Positions 20,513 to 32,306 of a stretch of DNA of 64,000 nt are shown here, piece after piece. The position numbers and the translations under genes were made by a program. The notes beneath the pieces are model-generated. The model searched no databases, was not told the DNA's origin, and saw only the letters and a list, made by a program, of their open reading frames with translations. How positions within the stretch are numbered: the stretch's first letter is position 1; every line of letters starts with the position of its first letter. This DNA is from Cepaea nemoralis. Lineage: Eukaryota > Mollusca > Gastropoda > Stylommatophora > Helicidae. The DNA is taken from assembly GCA_014155875.1 (NCBI GenBank), contig JACEFZ010025820.1, positions 579,501 through 643,500 of the forward strand, read 5' to 3'.

Positions 20513-21916
20513 CTCCCCCGATGTGTCTCCACCTTGACGTGGTGGGGGAGCTTGCGTGTCCCATCGACCCCATGTGCTTGCCGATGGATGAAAACTACAT
20601 ATCGGACGGCTCGTGGGATAGGGACCAGACTAAGAGAGACACAACCTGCTGCTCTGCAGGTGACTGAGGATAGCAGTCAAAATCAGGCAAACGATCCCAA
20701 AAATCTCAGTCCGGACATAACCTCTAAGGCTTCCATCCGAGGTGTATGGCTGAACGTCTCTAAGCCATAAACTCTCGGAAGTGAGAGCCTGGCCGACACA
20801 AACCTACATCAAAATTGCGATGAGGTGCTGAGCACGCTACATGCTCGGCGCAGATACTCGTTCGATGGTTCTTAGCTGGGGGATATGAGATATCCCCGGA
20901 TGAAAGAGCCTGACCGTTACTCGCCCACAGACGCACGGAGGTAAGGTGCTGAGCCGGCAGCACATGTAGCCTACCTCGTGAGCGAGTACAAAAGGTGGGA
21001 AAACACCTCGGTCGCACGTCCCGTAGATAGTCTGTAACCATACTCATGAAGTGAGTGTAGTCAAAGGTGGAAAATTGTCTCGTTGACACGAAATGGAACG
21101 CCTGTCTTGCGAATCCATTACGTGGCAGCCCGAAGCGAAAGCTTGCTGTGTGGAAGTCGAAATAAGAGTCTCGAAACCCGAGGAAGGCTAACCTCATAAA
21201 AAATGCCCGCAGAAGCCGGAAGTGCCAGCCTACGGGCGGCAAAATAAAAATGGCACTACGCAATTACGTCCGAGTGAAATGTCTCGTCCGAATGTCTTTC
21301 GTGCTAGGAACAGCTCTGACTACCTAGTTTCCGAATGCCGCTCTTGTTCGGAACAGCTCTGACTAGGTAGTTTTCCGAATGTCTGGCGTGCCTGGACCAG
21401 CTCTGACGGGCGCAACGACAAGCACATGTCCGTGTCGAAAACTCGCTGAGTGGATACCGTCTGCAGACCTGTCTGGTTTGTGCGGGAACGGCCCGGGGTT
21501 AACGAGGTACCCAATATATTGAAGTGAGGAATTAAAGCAGCTATGAGCAGGACGTGACGATTCCCTCGGTGAGCCCAGTCCCAGAGCATTATGTGTCGGC
21601 TCTGCAATTATGGAAGCCACCCAGGATGGCGGAAAATGCTATGGACTGTCCCTGCCTTCCTTTGAGGGATGACTGCGAAGTCTTCGACCGTTCCAACTCG
21701 ACCAGCTGGGAGGTGGACGGTACCACAAAAGTGAGAGTCTCCCAGGAATGCTAACCTGGTCAAAAATGCACGCAGAAGCCGGATGTGTTGACCTAAGGGT
21801 TTCGACCCAAGGGTGCCTAACGCACACCGCAATCACATCTGAAAAAAAAAAACACTCTGGATGAACGAAAAGAAGAAGAAGAAGAAGAAGAAGAAGAAGA
21901 AGAAGAAGAAGAAGAA
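20513..21916 (+). mobile_element. 1.4-kb retroelement with 13-bp TSD and GAA tail
   Basis: Bounded by GAACTATGGGTTC at 20500-20512 and 21917-21929 (13/13), and ending in a (GAA)n tail (about 21872-21916). Long TSD plus simple-repeat tail indicates target-primed reverse transcription by LINE machinery. It begins with a GC-rich inverted repeat (CTCCCCC...GGGGGAG, loop containing CCACCTTGACGTGG) directly at the junction. Two internal stretches (about 21147-21280 and 21722-21843) are direct repeats sharing CGCAGAAGCCGGA. No RT, EN or ORF1 domain is visible; minus-strand frames of 167 and 105 codons are antisense and show no domain. Likely a non-autonomous element or the untranslated ends of a larger LINE. 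Confidence 0.75.
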
Positions 21917-21929
21917 GAACTATGGGTTC

Positions 21930-22909
21930 TAACCTTCTAAACCTTAAGTTAATCACTATCTCCTAAATCACTACTGACTTAGCTTAACTCTTAAGGAGTA
22001 AAATGCACAACCTAGGCATAATGATTATGCTTTCATAGAATGGAAAGCACACCAACATACCATTTTCTGGGAAAGGAGCATAACTAACTTAATATTACCG
22101 TGTGCTCACCTTGAACATAGTTGAATGTCTTCTTCAAGCATAATGTCACCAGGGTTTCAGGCTCCAGACTAGGTTTTTGGCTTTCCTAGTCCGCTGGCTG
22201 CTTAGTAGGCCGGCACTTCTTTCTCTCTCTCTTCCCCTATTAGAGTTGGGTAAACTTCAGATGGATTGTTGAGTAGAGGACCCCAGGCCGTCAGTTCCAG
22301 TGGTCCTTCTCCTGTTGAGCGATTGCTAAAGGATTTTCGTTTTACACACACTGACTATCTGCCGGTCTTCACTCCATTTTAAAGCCTCTCGGTTGTTGTT
22401 TATTCCTACCCTTACTCGCTTGGGCTCTGACGTCATGCCGAGTCGTGACGAATGGTAGAGCTCCCTTTCGGCTATAATTAGAATATTGTTGTTCCCTTTT
22501 CAAATCAGCGCTCATTTTCAAATTAAGATGATGTAAATTTCATCTTTCTTCTTAAACTATAGGCGCTAATTTCTTCATTGTTTAAATTTGAATTTAATCC
22601 TGATGGTGGTGCTTGTTTGCGCTGTTGCTAACTGGGGGATAGTGCGGGGAAATTCAAACAGCGATGTGGCGGTTTGCAAGATGTATACTACAATGTCTCC
22701 GTTATTCAAATTTATTACGGGAAAACATTGTTTTGATTATCTGAAGGAAGGTAAACGCTAAGGAGAAGAAAACAAACACAGAGGTATTGACTGCTGCAAA
22801 CGGTAATGAATGTGTCATAAAAAAATAGACACATGACGTTCTCGGGGCAAATCAACAAGAGGGATGGAATATAGAAATTAGCCTTTTTGTAGGGAACAAA
22901 AAACGCAAT
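21930..22909. other. Unassigned
   Basis: No gene recognised. A CGTCATGCC...GTCGTGACG region near 22431-22450 is partly palindromic. Frames are short. Confidence 0.35.
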
Positions 22910-23575
22910 GGTTATATAAAGTGAAAAAATGGATCTTAGTTTGAATAATAGACAGACAGAAGTCATGGTAATATCAAAGAAACATATTGTGCCTAAATGT
23001 GCAATTAAAGTAAATGATGTTATTTTGGGACAAGCTGCAGCAATTCAGATATCTAGTCACATGAATAACATCAGATGGAAGATGCATCGCTGAGATAAAG
23101 AACAGAATAGGACAACGCAAGAACTGCATTCTATCAAATGAAGAATGTTTTGTTCAATAAGTCATTGTCCCTCAAAGTTAGAAACGAGTTCTTGCATGTT
23201 ACATAGAACCGATGTTAACATACGACTTGCGAATCCTGGACAATTAGTAAACAGGACGAAACAATCCATAGAAGGCTTGACGATTGTTTTTATAGAAGAA
23301 TGCTGAAAATTAATTGGACAGCCAAAATGAGAAATCTGGACTTTTTGAGGGAAGCTTCACACATATGAGAATATAAAAACTGGAACATGTTGTGACAACC
23401 GGAAAGATTTGCGGAAAGAGAGATAGAGGAAGACAGCGTGAGAAGATTCTTGACAGTCTTGTGTCATGGCACGGAAGGGGGTCAACACATGTATTGATCC
23501 ATGCTGTCAGAGATCGCAATTTATGGAGAAGCATGATCGTCTACGCCAGCCGGCAAGGCACTGGGTGGTAATGAT
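22910..23575 (+). pseudogene. LINE ORF2 remnant, thumb to C-terminus (family A)
   Basis: Reading across frames gives NNRQTEVMVISKKHI, ALKVNDV-like IKVNDVILGQAA, EIKNRIGQ, IEPMLTYDLRILDN and finally VVTTGKICGKRDRGRQREKI, LDSLVSWHGRGSTHVLI and NLWRSMIVYASRQGT. This is the order RT thumb, CETWT-like block and tail of the family A LINE, with many stops and frameshifts. The element continues to a weak TGATAA tail. Confidence 0.75.
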
Positions 23576-23755
23576 AAGGGAAAACACTATGCAAGAAAGG
23601 TAGAGGACGACAGAAAAAGGTTCGTAGAAATCTTAGGCATGTGGTAAGCAAACAATACAATAAAAAACATCATCGTCAATAATTTATCTCATGACAGAAA
23701 GAGGCACAGAGCCATGATCACACATGTTTGCTCCACATTCGGCGTCTGAACAAGA
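23576..23755 (+). pseudogene. Second LINE C-terminal tail
   Basis: Reads GKTLCKKGRGRQKKVRRNLR and DRKRHRAMITHVCSTFGV before a stop near 23750. It is the basic GRGR..R.N.R and RDR..R..I pattern of another LINE C-terminus, different from family A just upstream. A tandem join of two LINE ends or a fragment pile-up is possible. Confidence 0.5.
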
Positions 23756-24339
23756 AACAAAAACACATTCAGGACGAAGTTTCCATGCCAACCCCGCATA
23801 CCCGGAATATTCAACTAGGCCCATTTATCTTGATCAAATGGCATTCCGTGATAGATGCCGTCAGCATCATTCATGATGCCTTAGCCCCTCCCCTCTTCTC
23901 CCCCTTCCACCCTCAGTAAGATCTGAGTCTCTGTTTACCCTCGGGCTCATGTCGTCACGAAAAGCTCCATCCTCAAGGTGAGAAATTATCATCATCAACA
24001 TCTTGTAGCTTACCGTTAAGCGTGTAATATCTTGCTTCTACTGATCACACAATCACCAGTCTAGGGGGATATATGTGCTCTTGTACCAATGGTAGCTTAT
24101 GGTCAAGCCATCCAGGTATTTATCTCTTTGTCTCTGTCTACTTCCTCTAATCAATTTACTGTTTTCATCTCTTATTGTCTAAGGAACTTGAATAAACAGA
24201 ACAAACAAATTGAAAAAAAAAAAACGAAACTGAACAACAGTATTCACTAGTTTGTTATTGTTCCAACAATCAGCTGAACAGTAAACTGTTTACAACCAGT
24301 TGGATATGTTTGGTTTTTGAGCACTGTGTACGGCCCACT
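23756..24339. other. Unassigned spacer
   Basis: No gene recognised. Confidence 0.35.
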
Positions 24340-24761
24340 AGTTAGTTGCATATCCTGTGTAGGACGTCCCAGTCAACCCCTGCATTGTGTGGGTGTTTTC
24401 TTTTCAAGTTTACATTCAATAGTTTGCCATTTAATTCTGAACGTCTACACTCATACCATTGCATGAAATATCAACGCAAAGTGGTCTGCGTCCAAATCGC
24501 TGCCATTAGATGTTTCTTCACCTGTCTGTTGATTGTCCACGTTTCACATTCATAGAAGAGTACGGGTTCTGTGTAACATATCAATACCTTTGTTCTTGTT
24601 GCATTTAACATATGTTTATTGGTCAGTATGTTTTATAACTTGCAAACGGCTATCTTCATCGTAGCGATTCTTCTGGTAATCTCTCCACGGCACCTCCGAT
24701 TAGATGTTATGACTGTTCTGAGATATTTGTACTTATTCACTTGTTTAACAATATATTTATT

Positions 24762-24762
<1 letters not shown>
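24340..24762 (-). pseudogene. LINE RT thumb remnant
   Basis: On the minus strand: YLRTVITSNRRCRGEITRRI, then ILTNKHMLNATRTKVLICY and EPVLFYECETWTINRQ. This is the conserved post-RT block (YLGS.IT..G....EI..RI...ILT...S...R...L.C...S.LLY.CETWT) of many non-LTR elements. Catalytic motifs are missing and stops are present. The family is not assigned. Confidence 0.75.
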
Positions 24763-24764
<2 letters not shown>

Positions 24765-24829
<65 letters not shown>

Positions 24830-24836
24830 AGTGTGT

Positions 24837-24877
<41 letters not shown>

Positions 24878-24900
24878 GGCGTGTGTGTGTGTGTGTGTAC
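24765..24900. repeat. CT then GT microsatellite
   Basis: About 30 CT units followed directly by GT with a CGGGC interruption. Confidence 0.95.
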
Positions 24901-24904
24901 ACGC

Positions 24905-25112
24905 TGCCGTTGATGTCTTGACAAGATTACGCTCAGTAGTTTGCCATTGCTTTCTGAGCGACCGGCTCACATACCCCGTAAGTAACCAACGCGGCGCTAT
25001 CCTCTGCAGAATCTTGCGCAGTTCGCGTGGATATATGGGATTACGGAGAAAGTCGTTAACACCTAAGCCAGGGAGACCGGTACCCGTATATTACATTATG
25101 ATATTTCTTTCT
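24905..25112 (-). mobile_element. SINE-like family X copy
   Basis: Minus-strand copy of the element at 32935-33185. Shared blocks are GGTCTCCCTGGCTTAG, GTTAACG, ATCCCATATATCCACG, the CCGCGTTGG block, and CAGAAAGCAATGGCAAACTA followed by CTGAGCGTAATCTTG. Its 3' end adjoins the GT microsatellite. Confidence 0.75.
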
Positions 25113-25529
25113 TCCTAGTGATGATCATTGTCGCGAAAAATAAACTTGATAGTTTCGATCGATGACAAACAAGACCCGACATTCGTCTGCAAAAACAGGC
25201 AACCCTTTGATGTTGTATAGACAGGAACAAAATAGGTCGCGTCAAAATGTCTAACCCCGGTCGGCATTTTGTTAACAAGTTGTTGCTCGAGAAACGTACA
25301 CTGGCGACATCCGTCAGGGAGTCAGCCTTTGAAGTGATAGACGGAATGTCTGGCCAGAAGTCGGATGGAGTCTTGTGATGTGGAGAAGGTCTCTAGATCA
25401 CAGACAGGAGACAATTTTCCAGACGAAAGGGGACACCAGCCAGATGTTCACATTGAGTTGGGAAAAATACAGAGAAAAACAACTTCTCGACGCCTATAAT
25501 TGCTAACCACCATTATTCAGTTGACAAGA

Positions 25530-27900
25530 ATTCAAGCCAAGAAGAGGAGAAAATATAAAACAATGGACTTTACTAACGCAAACTGAAACCAAACCTTTAA
25601 AACTTAATGCAACATCAAAACTGGAACTGGAACAAGTGACAGATGACGTAAATTCTAGGAAACATTTCATCAGCCCAAACTCAGGAGATCATTGGATTAG
25701 AACAGACACGTGACACCGCTTCCATTTGTAAGCCCGCGTAGAATATGTTAATAGACGTGAAAGCTAGTGTGACCAAATTTTCAAATAAGGACGGCAGAAT
25801 GTCTGGATCCCAGGTAAGCTTGTTACTCCTTAGATTGAACTGATGACCAGATGTATCAAAGGCCCAGGAATGGTATCCCGTGTTTGTAATGTCGATTGAA
25901 ATATATTATTATAAATTAAAACCTCTGAAGTGAAAAATGTTTGACTGTTTCCATTCTGACGACGCAGAGCCGATTCCCGGGCAAACTGACAATCTAATAC
26001 TCTTTTCGAATACTGCAATCTCTGATATTCTTAAAGATAATTAATAACTTTAAGAAGTGCATAATAACACTACATTCTATTCTAAACAACTGTACGAAGT
26101 GATGATTCTCAAGCAATCTTGTGCACTTCGTCAGAAACACTGTTAAAAATGCTATCACTATCTACAGCTAAAATGACAGTTCATGTACTAGAACAAGTGC
26201 CATGTTCTAAAACAGACTTATCTATGCCTATTTACAATCTAGAAAGCTGAAAGAGAAATCAATCTTTCCTTTCTGCTTCATCTATTGAATAAATAGGGTT
26301 TGATGGAATAAATATTTATTTTTGTGTCACAATTTAATTAGATAAGGGCACTTATGAACTGCATTACATCAAAAAAGTTGTGCTTCGCGGAACTCCACCA
26401 CCAGAAGTTGACTTAACTCATTACTCAACACAACTTAACAAACACAACCACACCACCCAACACACAACACAACAACAACAACAGATAATGGGAAAGGAGT
26501 TATTATACACAGAACAAGAAGAAGTTGGTTAATTGGGAAAACACAGAGAATTATTTATACACACTACACTCACAATTGGGTGATAGAAATGTTATAAATG
26601 TATGTCATTTATATACATGCATCTTGACACTTCCTCACTCTTGTCACTGTCTTACTGTACACGTCTCACCGACCCCAGGTTCAATGAGAACTTTCATACA
26701 GCAGGAACCAGTTGATACCAGGAGTACACAGTGTGAAAAACTCTGACCACCCCAAATTAACCCAACACTAGATTAGAGAAAAGAAGAGAGGGAGGGGGGA
26801 GAACTAGTTCCTACTTCAGGAATTTAGGTTTTTTTCCGACCTACTTCTAGAATATTGTATTGGGAAGATTGTATATGTTTATGTGAATCTTACACAGTGA
26901 AATCTTGGTGGCAACCCATTGGCAACCAATGGGCATCCAACTGTCAACCAACTGGCCAACAACTAATCCAGACCACAGAGAGAAAGAGATGAACCGCACT
27001 TGAGATGGAGGATGACTTGGCCATGAGCAGAGTATGGGGAGGCCTTCAGAGGAGCTACACGGGCAGACCTGAAGCGGATCTATCAGTCAATGGACCCAGA
27101 CCTATCCTAATCCTCCAAATCATAATGGTATCATTTTCTTAGAAAGAAAACACACAACACTCAGTTTTCAAGAACTGATACCTAAATATAGATTCATCAT
27201 CTTCACACTTAACATGTACAACATTCAAATGTATACCATGTTTCAACTCTTATTGACATCTCATGTATTGATGCTTGTTTATTGATGGTCTGTGACATTG
27301 GTCCTATATGCATTTTTCTAATTTATCTTGTATAAACCAACATAGAAAATGAATAACAGGCCAGAAGACACAGGCCCATTCAATAAATAATTAACTGTCA
27401 CTGATCTTATGTTGATTATTGGTTCAACCTATCTGTGATTCTCCATCTTATGTGTGTACACTAAGTTGTCAAGATCTATTGTGATTGGTTATGTGTTTAA
27501 TTGTTTACAACCACATTAACTCATGAAGGAATATTAAATTGGGAGAGACTCAAGGTCTATCAACTGCCCAACATCCATGCTTTCTTAACATAAATCAGGC
27601 TGAGAGAATTCTCCAGACTTTCCTCAGATTTGATAAACAAAAAGGGGGGATCAAGAGCTATAAGAATCCTTTGGAGAAGGGGCAGATTCCCAGTTAGTAA
27701 TTATTATTTTCACCAGGGCCATAATCTATATCTCCTAGACAAAATTAAATAAGACGAGGCCTGCAGATAACTCGAGGGTCATATTCTGGGGCTATTGAAG
27801 ACAGAAGAGGATGGGGCCCAACTTCTTTGATTAGAAATGGGGCATGCACCAAAGTGATTTCCCACTCCCTTCAGAATATATGACAAGCGTCTAGACAATT
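25530..27900. other. Interior extra segment of element L1
   Basis: Sequence present in this L1 copy but not in the copy at 39291. It is AT-rich, with no coding domain. It includes CAACACAACAACAACAACAG near 26463 and short GGCAACC/GGCATCC repeats at 26910-26955. It could be a nested insertion whose ends I could not define, or a segment deleted from the other copy. Confidence 0.45.
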
Positions 27901-27918
27901 TGGTGACGTCACTCAAGC

Positions 27919-27929
27919 CCGATATAAAA
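27919..27929 (+). promoter_or_regulatory. TATA-like box in LTR-like element
   Basis: GATATAAAACC followed about 30 nt later by AACAAGTGGAGTTAGTCGAC. The aligned position in the second copy reads GTATTAAAACAG. Position and conservation suggest an LTR promoter; not tested. Confidence 0.4.
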
Positions 27930-28801
27930 CCCGTTGCGGTAAACAAGTGGAGTTAGTCGACCAAGATTTCTGAAGTTTGAAGGATCGGTGCAGTTTCCGA
28001 GTTGTGTTCAATGAAAGAAACTATAGTGTCATATTGTTGATATTTATCGGCGGACATAGATCCAGTCTGTGATCGCATAGTTTCAATCAGCAACCGGAAT
28101 AGGCATATGGTATTCTATTAATCATATCTAACTTAGAGTATGATTAGGAATAGAGTACAGTACTGTGCGGTGATATAATGTATTATAGGTGTGGTGATAG
28201 AATGTTCTATAAGTGTGGTGCTAGAAAGTATCATAGGAGCGTCGGCACTAGTATCCTATTGTGTGGCTTTAACTAGCTTGTGTGATATATCATTTTACTC
28301 AGGGAGTTGAGGACAATGTAGTGGGATAATAATTAGAGAGATTGAGGATGGTTGGGAGGGAGGAGGGGAATGTGAAATGGTAGGATCTTCCAGTAGGGCA
28401 TCTGCTGGGTTTCTACCCGTTCCTTTATTCTTTCCTGGTATTGCCATGTCTCAGACCATGTGATGAGCTATTTGGCCATATGACAGAGATCGGATCTCTG
28501 TTGTAGATCTGAGTGCTGCTATTGGCCTACACTCACCTAATTCCGGCCAGGATTGAGTTGCTCTCACCATAGTATTCTCTACTCAACAGGTTCCACGTAG
28601 GTGTGCTATGATATTCAACAGTGAAGCTAGAACACAGTTTAGAAGATGATGGCTCAGGATTTGAAGACAGAAGTTGCTGAGAGGCCTCTACATTGGGCTT
28701 ATACCCAAGTTGGTCTGCGGGAACCTGGCTTCTGCTGAGCAGGACATGCTGATGATACTTATGTTTAGCAAGTGATAGTTGTATCACTGAACAGTCAGAA
28801 C

Positions 28802-28803
<2 letters not shown>

Positions 28804-28896
<93 letters not shown>
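28804..28896. repeat. TA microsatellite
   Basis: About 46 AT units inside element L1. The matching place in the short copy has no such expansion. Confidence 0.95.
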
Positions 28897-29311
28897 CACT
28901 GATACCAGGAACATTCATATACATTTATAGAAATACCTGGAACATTCAGATTGTGGTGTTAATATGGGGAATCTTTACAACCAGTGACACTAGATCAATT
29001 AAGATTTCCCAAGTAACAGTGATAATAGTGTTAGAATTCTCTGAGTAACAAACAGTTGATAACAGAGGAAATTCATAGTGTGAATTAGATTGAAGAATCT
29101 CATTAGACAGTGTTTGTCATGGATGTCCAAACATCTGGATGCCTTGAGAGATAGCGGAGAAACTATTCACGTGACCGGAGAAGCATCACCTCGGTGATGT
29201 TGTTTGTCTGGAATACATGGTGCTAGTGTGTTCTCAGCACAGTGATGAGAATAACTATACTCCTGAACACTGATTTGAGTCTATATACACCTTAGAATAT
29301 ACGTCACACAT

Positions 29312-29313
<2 letters not shown>

Positions 29314-29388
<75 letters not shown>
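29314..29388. repeat. AC microsatellite
   Basis: About 37 CA units in element L1. The short copy has only CACATACACTTTGCACATAC there, so the array expanded after the copies separated. Confidence 0.95.
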
Positions 29389-29390
<2 letters not shown>

Positions 29391-29754
29391 CTCCTACATA
29401 TACTCTTTGCTTTAATAAATTTCTTGTTTTTATTTGTTGAAGCTAGAGTTGTCAAGTATGTTATGTTGGGGAAGAATGAGAAGGGGCATGATCCAGGGGT
29501 GAGTAAGAGTGAGAAGAAGGTGTCTTCAGATTGAGGGAGTGTTGTGGACGGAGCTTGCTGGATATCTCCAGGATAGTGATATTGAATTAAAATAAATGTG
29601 GGTGTTGATTCCCCTCACTCCAGGGACGACACTAAAATAGTAAAGAAGAACAAATAACTACTACGACATTCTTTACTTACGACAATCATAATTATCTAAA
29701 CACCCATTTCACACGGTTTGAGACGTACTGGTCGCATTGTGTCACCCAGTTTTA

Positions 29755-29945
29755 TTGACGAATAAACATTCGATGGATGCGGTGGTCTATATCACACAGG
29801 TCGCCTTCACTTGGCAAGACATTTCCTGGTAGCCAATGTAGGCTGGTCGACCTTGGAGCTCAAGTCAATGAAAAACTCCCTGCGATTTGAATGCGCGATC
29901 ACCGGCCGGCAGGCGAGCTTGTTAGCCATTGCACTAGCGGTGAAC
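29755..29945 (-). mobile_element. tRNA-derived SINE, minus strand
   Basis: The minus-strand head shows GCAATGGCTAACAAGCTCGCC (A-box region) and GCATTCAAATCGCAGG (B-box region). The body includes a GTCGACC and GGCGACCTGTGT complement block shared with 63290-63450 and 30480-30575. Confidence 0.65.
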
Positions 29946-29989
29946 AATAACAAGTCCTTCAAGAAACAAATGAAGATCGTAAATTGATT

Positions 29990-30235
29990 AGAGTCATTAG
30001 ACGTAGACAGTCAAATTTTTTTGGCATGTTATGAGAAGAAATGAATTGGAGAACTTAGTGACGACTGGCAAGATCGAAGGGAAGAGGCCAAGGGGAAGAC
30101 CGAGAAGTAAATACCTGGATGGCTTGGCCACGTGGCATGGTCGATACAGAAACACGGAGCTGATCTACGAATCTGGTGATCGAGTGAGATGGCAGAACAT
30201 GACCGCCCACGCTTATCGGCATGGCACATGATGGA
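29990..30235 (+). pseudogene. Family A LINE C-terminal fragment
   Basis: A 66-codon frame (30031-30231) reads MRRNELENLVTTGKIEGKRP, GRPRSKYLDGLATWHGRY and MTAHAYRHGT then stop, preceded by RLIRVIRRRQ. It is the best-preserved plus-strand family A tail, followed by GATGGATGGAT. It has no RT core. Confidence 0.8.
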
Positions 30236-30630
30236 TGGATATGACGCGTAGTGGAACGATATTCCACGTAAGGCATTTAGAGAATAATATGTAGGAACAA
30301 TGAAGTCAACATAACTTAACAGACCAGTCTTCAGAAACTGTGTCACGCACATGCGAATACATGCATGCGGAGGGACGTTGCGGACTTATTTATTGTGGCA
30401 GTTTATTAATATAGTAAAGGTCCCTTTTAGATGCTTTAAGGCTAATTTAGAACATGTTGCTAGGTCCGTATGTTTAGACCATGCGGCACTTTAGATAATG
30501 TGGGCAGTATTACGCTGACCGCCTTTACTTCCCAAAACATTATCTGGAAACCATTTAACTACACTAACGTGGTTCTCCGTTTGTTAATGGGTGTGTAATA
30601 AACAAATCCTATTTATATGACACTAGCTGA
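30236..30630. other. Spacer with a SINE body fragment
   Basis: No gene. 30480-30575 carries the GACCGCCTTTACTTCCCAAA block shared, in the same orientation, with 63330 and 29790, so a minus-strand SINE body fragment is likely. Confidence 0.45.
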
Positions 30631-30718
30631 CCCGGCCCGGCTTCGCCCAGTCCCTGGTGGGGAGCATCTCATTTAATTCATATAAGTAGTCATATAAGTT
30701 CTCGTTCCCGTTACCGAC

Positions 30719-30767
<49 letters not shown>

Positions 30768-30859
30768 GACCCGGCCCGGCATTGCCCAGCTCCTGGTGTG
30801 GAGCATCTCATTTAATTCATATAAGTAGTCATATAAGTTCCCGTTCCCGTTACCGACTA

Positions 30860-30914
<55 letters not shown>

Positions 30915-31545
30915 GTCTGCCTGACCCTGTCCGGCTTCGCCCAGTCCCTGGTGGGGAGCATCTCATTTAATTCACATAAGTAGTCATATAAGTTCTCATT
31001 AAATTCATACAACAAAAAAAGTAACTTAAAAGAATGTCCTTCCACACACCATCCATTATTTTTAATGAAAACGCTTGCTAATCACCTGCATGACTACAGT
31101 AACTTCTTAAGCAAATAAAGATGAGTTACAATGTTATGCATTGTGCATTATTTTTATGAAAACTTTAAAAATGCCTTACAGTTTGTATCATTATTTATTA
31201 TAACTCATATGCCGGTACATAACTATGGACACAGAGTTTATAAATCTTTGAAAACGATGCCACAATATGACTATAAGTTATACAGAAAAGTTATGCCCCT
31301 TGAAATAACTTTTACGGAGTTAGGTCCCCTGAAATATATACAATTATAATGAAAAATGAAAAATGAAATAATACTGAGTAAGCAGGCGATTTCACACTAA
31401 AAAACTATGACAGTTGACAGCTCTGGACTGAAAGGAAGGCGTGTAGAAAATTTCATCTCAATCGGATGGGCCGTTCGCGAGCGCACAAAGGACATACATA
31501 GATACATAGATACAGACATACGCTCCTTATTTATATATAAGATTA
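30631..31545. repeat. Interspersed repeat with triplicated TCTG segment
   Basis: Starts ACTAGCTGACCCGGCCCGGC and ends near TTATTTATATATAAG. A segment (GACCCGGCCCGGCTTCGCCC, CTGGTGGGGAGCATCTC, CATATAAGTAGTCATATAAG, then (TCTG)n) occurs three times: 30635-30768, 30769-30922 and 30923-31000, the last without the TCTG block. The 3' part contains AATTTCATCTCAATCGGATG-GGCCGTTCGCGAGCG followed by ACATACATAGATAC, a pattern I recognise from abundant invertebrate interspersed repeats but cannot name. TATTTATAT occurs at both borders and may be a TSD. Confidence 0.6.
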
Positions 31546-31685
31546 GCAATTTAATAGACAAAAAGAAAGCAATCTGTTTTGCTATTATTTACCATATTGA
31601 ATTTATGGTATGTAGAGCTACTGTAGTTGAATTTGTATAAACAGTCGGGCGCCATATATGAAATAGGAAATATAAATTAGAACAT

Positions 31686-31709
31686 GGTTATAGAAAGAAC
31701 GAGAGAGAG

Positions 31710-31784
<75 letters not shown>
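31686..31784. repeat. GA microsatellite
   Basis: AGAAAGAGAG runs into about 35 pure GA units. Confidence 0.95.
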
Positions 31785-31786
<2 letters not shown>

Positions 31787-31829
31787 CCGAGAATGACAGA
31801 CATATAGCAAGTCAGGGGTGAGTGTAGCT

Positions 31830-31991
31830 TGGTAGGTAGGTAGGTAGTAACTAAGTAAGTAGGTATTAGGTAGGTAGATAGTTATACACTTACAGCGAGA
31901 GGGAGAGAGAAAGAGAGAGAGACAGAGAGAGACAGAGAGAGACAGAGAGAGAGAGAGAGACAGAGAGAGACAGAGAGAGAGAGAGAGAGAC

Positions 31992-32052
<61 letters not shown>

Positions 32053-32224
32053 CACAGACATGCGAGAGTTCCAGAAAGGTTGACAGACATATAGACAATC
32101 AGGTAGAAAGGTAATTAGGCGAGTAGATAGGTAGGTAGGTAGCATGGGTAGCATACAGTTATACACGCGCAGACACACAGAAAAAGAGCGAAGAGAAAGG
32201 GTGAGGTGGAGAGGGAGAGAGGAG

Positions 32225-32304
<80 letters not shown>

Positions 32305-32306
32305 GT
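31830..32306. repeat. Compound TAGG, GA/GACA and CAGA microsatellites
   Basis: GGTA tetramers (31830-31880 and 32100-32142), GA with periodic GACAGA interruptions (31905-32050), and a pure (CAGA)20-like block (32224-32306). The same set of motifs, on the opposite strand, follows the paralogous unique segment at 46400-46650. Confidence 0.9.

Larger units (their letters stand above)
25129..29684 (+). mobile_element. LTR-like element L1, long copy
   Basis: Begins TGTCGCG and ends TTACGACA, flanked by ATCAT at 25124-25128 and 29685-29689 (5/5). TG...CA ends and a 5-bp TSD are typical of LTR retrotransposons. Both flanks of its interior align with the 1.7-kb copy at 39291-41028: 25129-25530 to its first 300 bp, and about 27900-29684 to the rest. 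A TATA-like GATATAAAACC (27919-27929) and an AATAAA near 29414 sit where an LTR promoter and polyadenylation signal would. About 2.4 kb (25530-27900) is absent from the short copy. No gag or pol reading frame is visible, so a solo LTR with an internal insertion, or a non-coding LTR element, fits best. Confidence 0.72.

Noticed and set aside
20760..21263. 167-codon minus-strand frame
   Set aside because: Antisense within a retroelement defined by TSD; no domain and repeated sequence inside.
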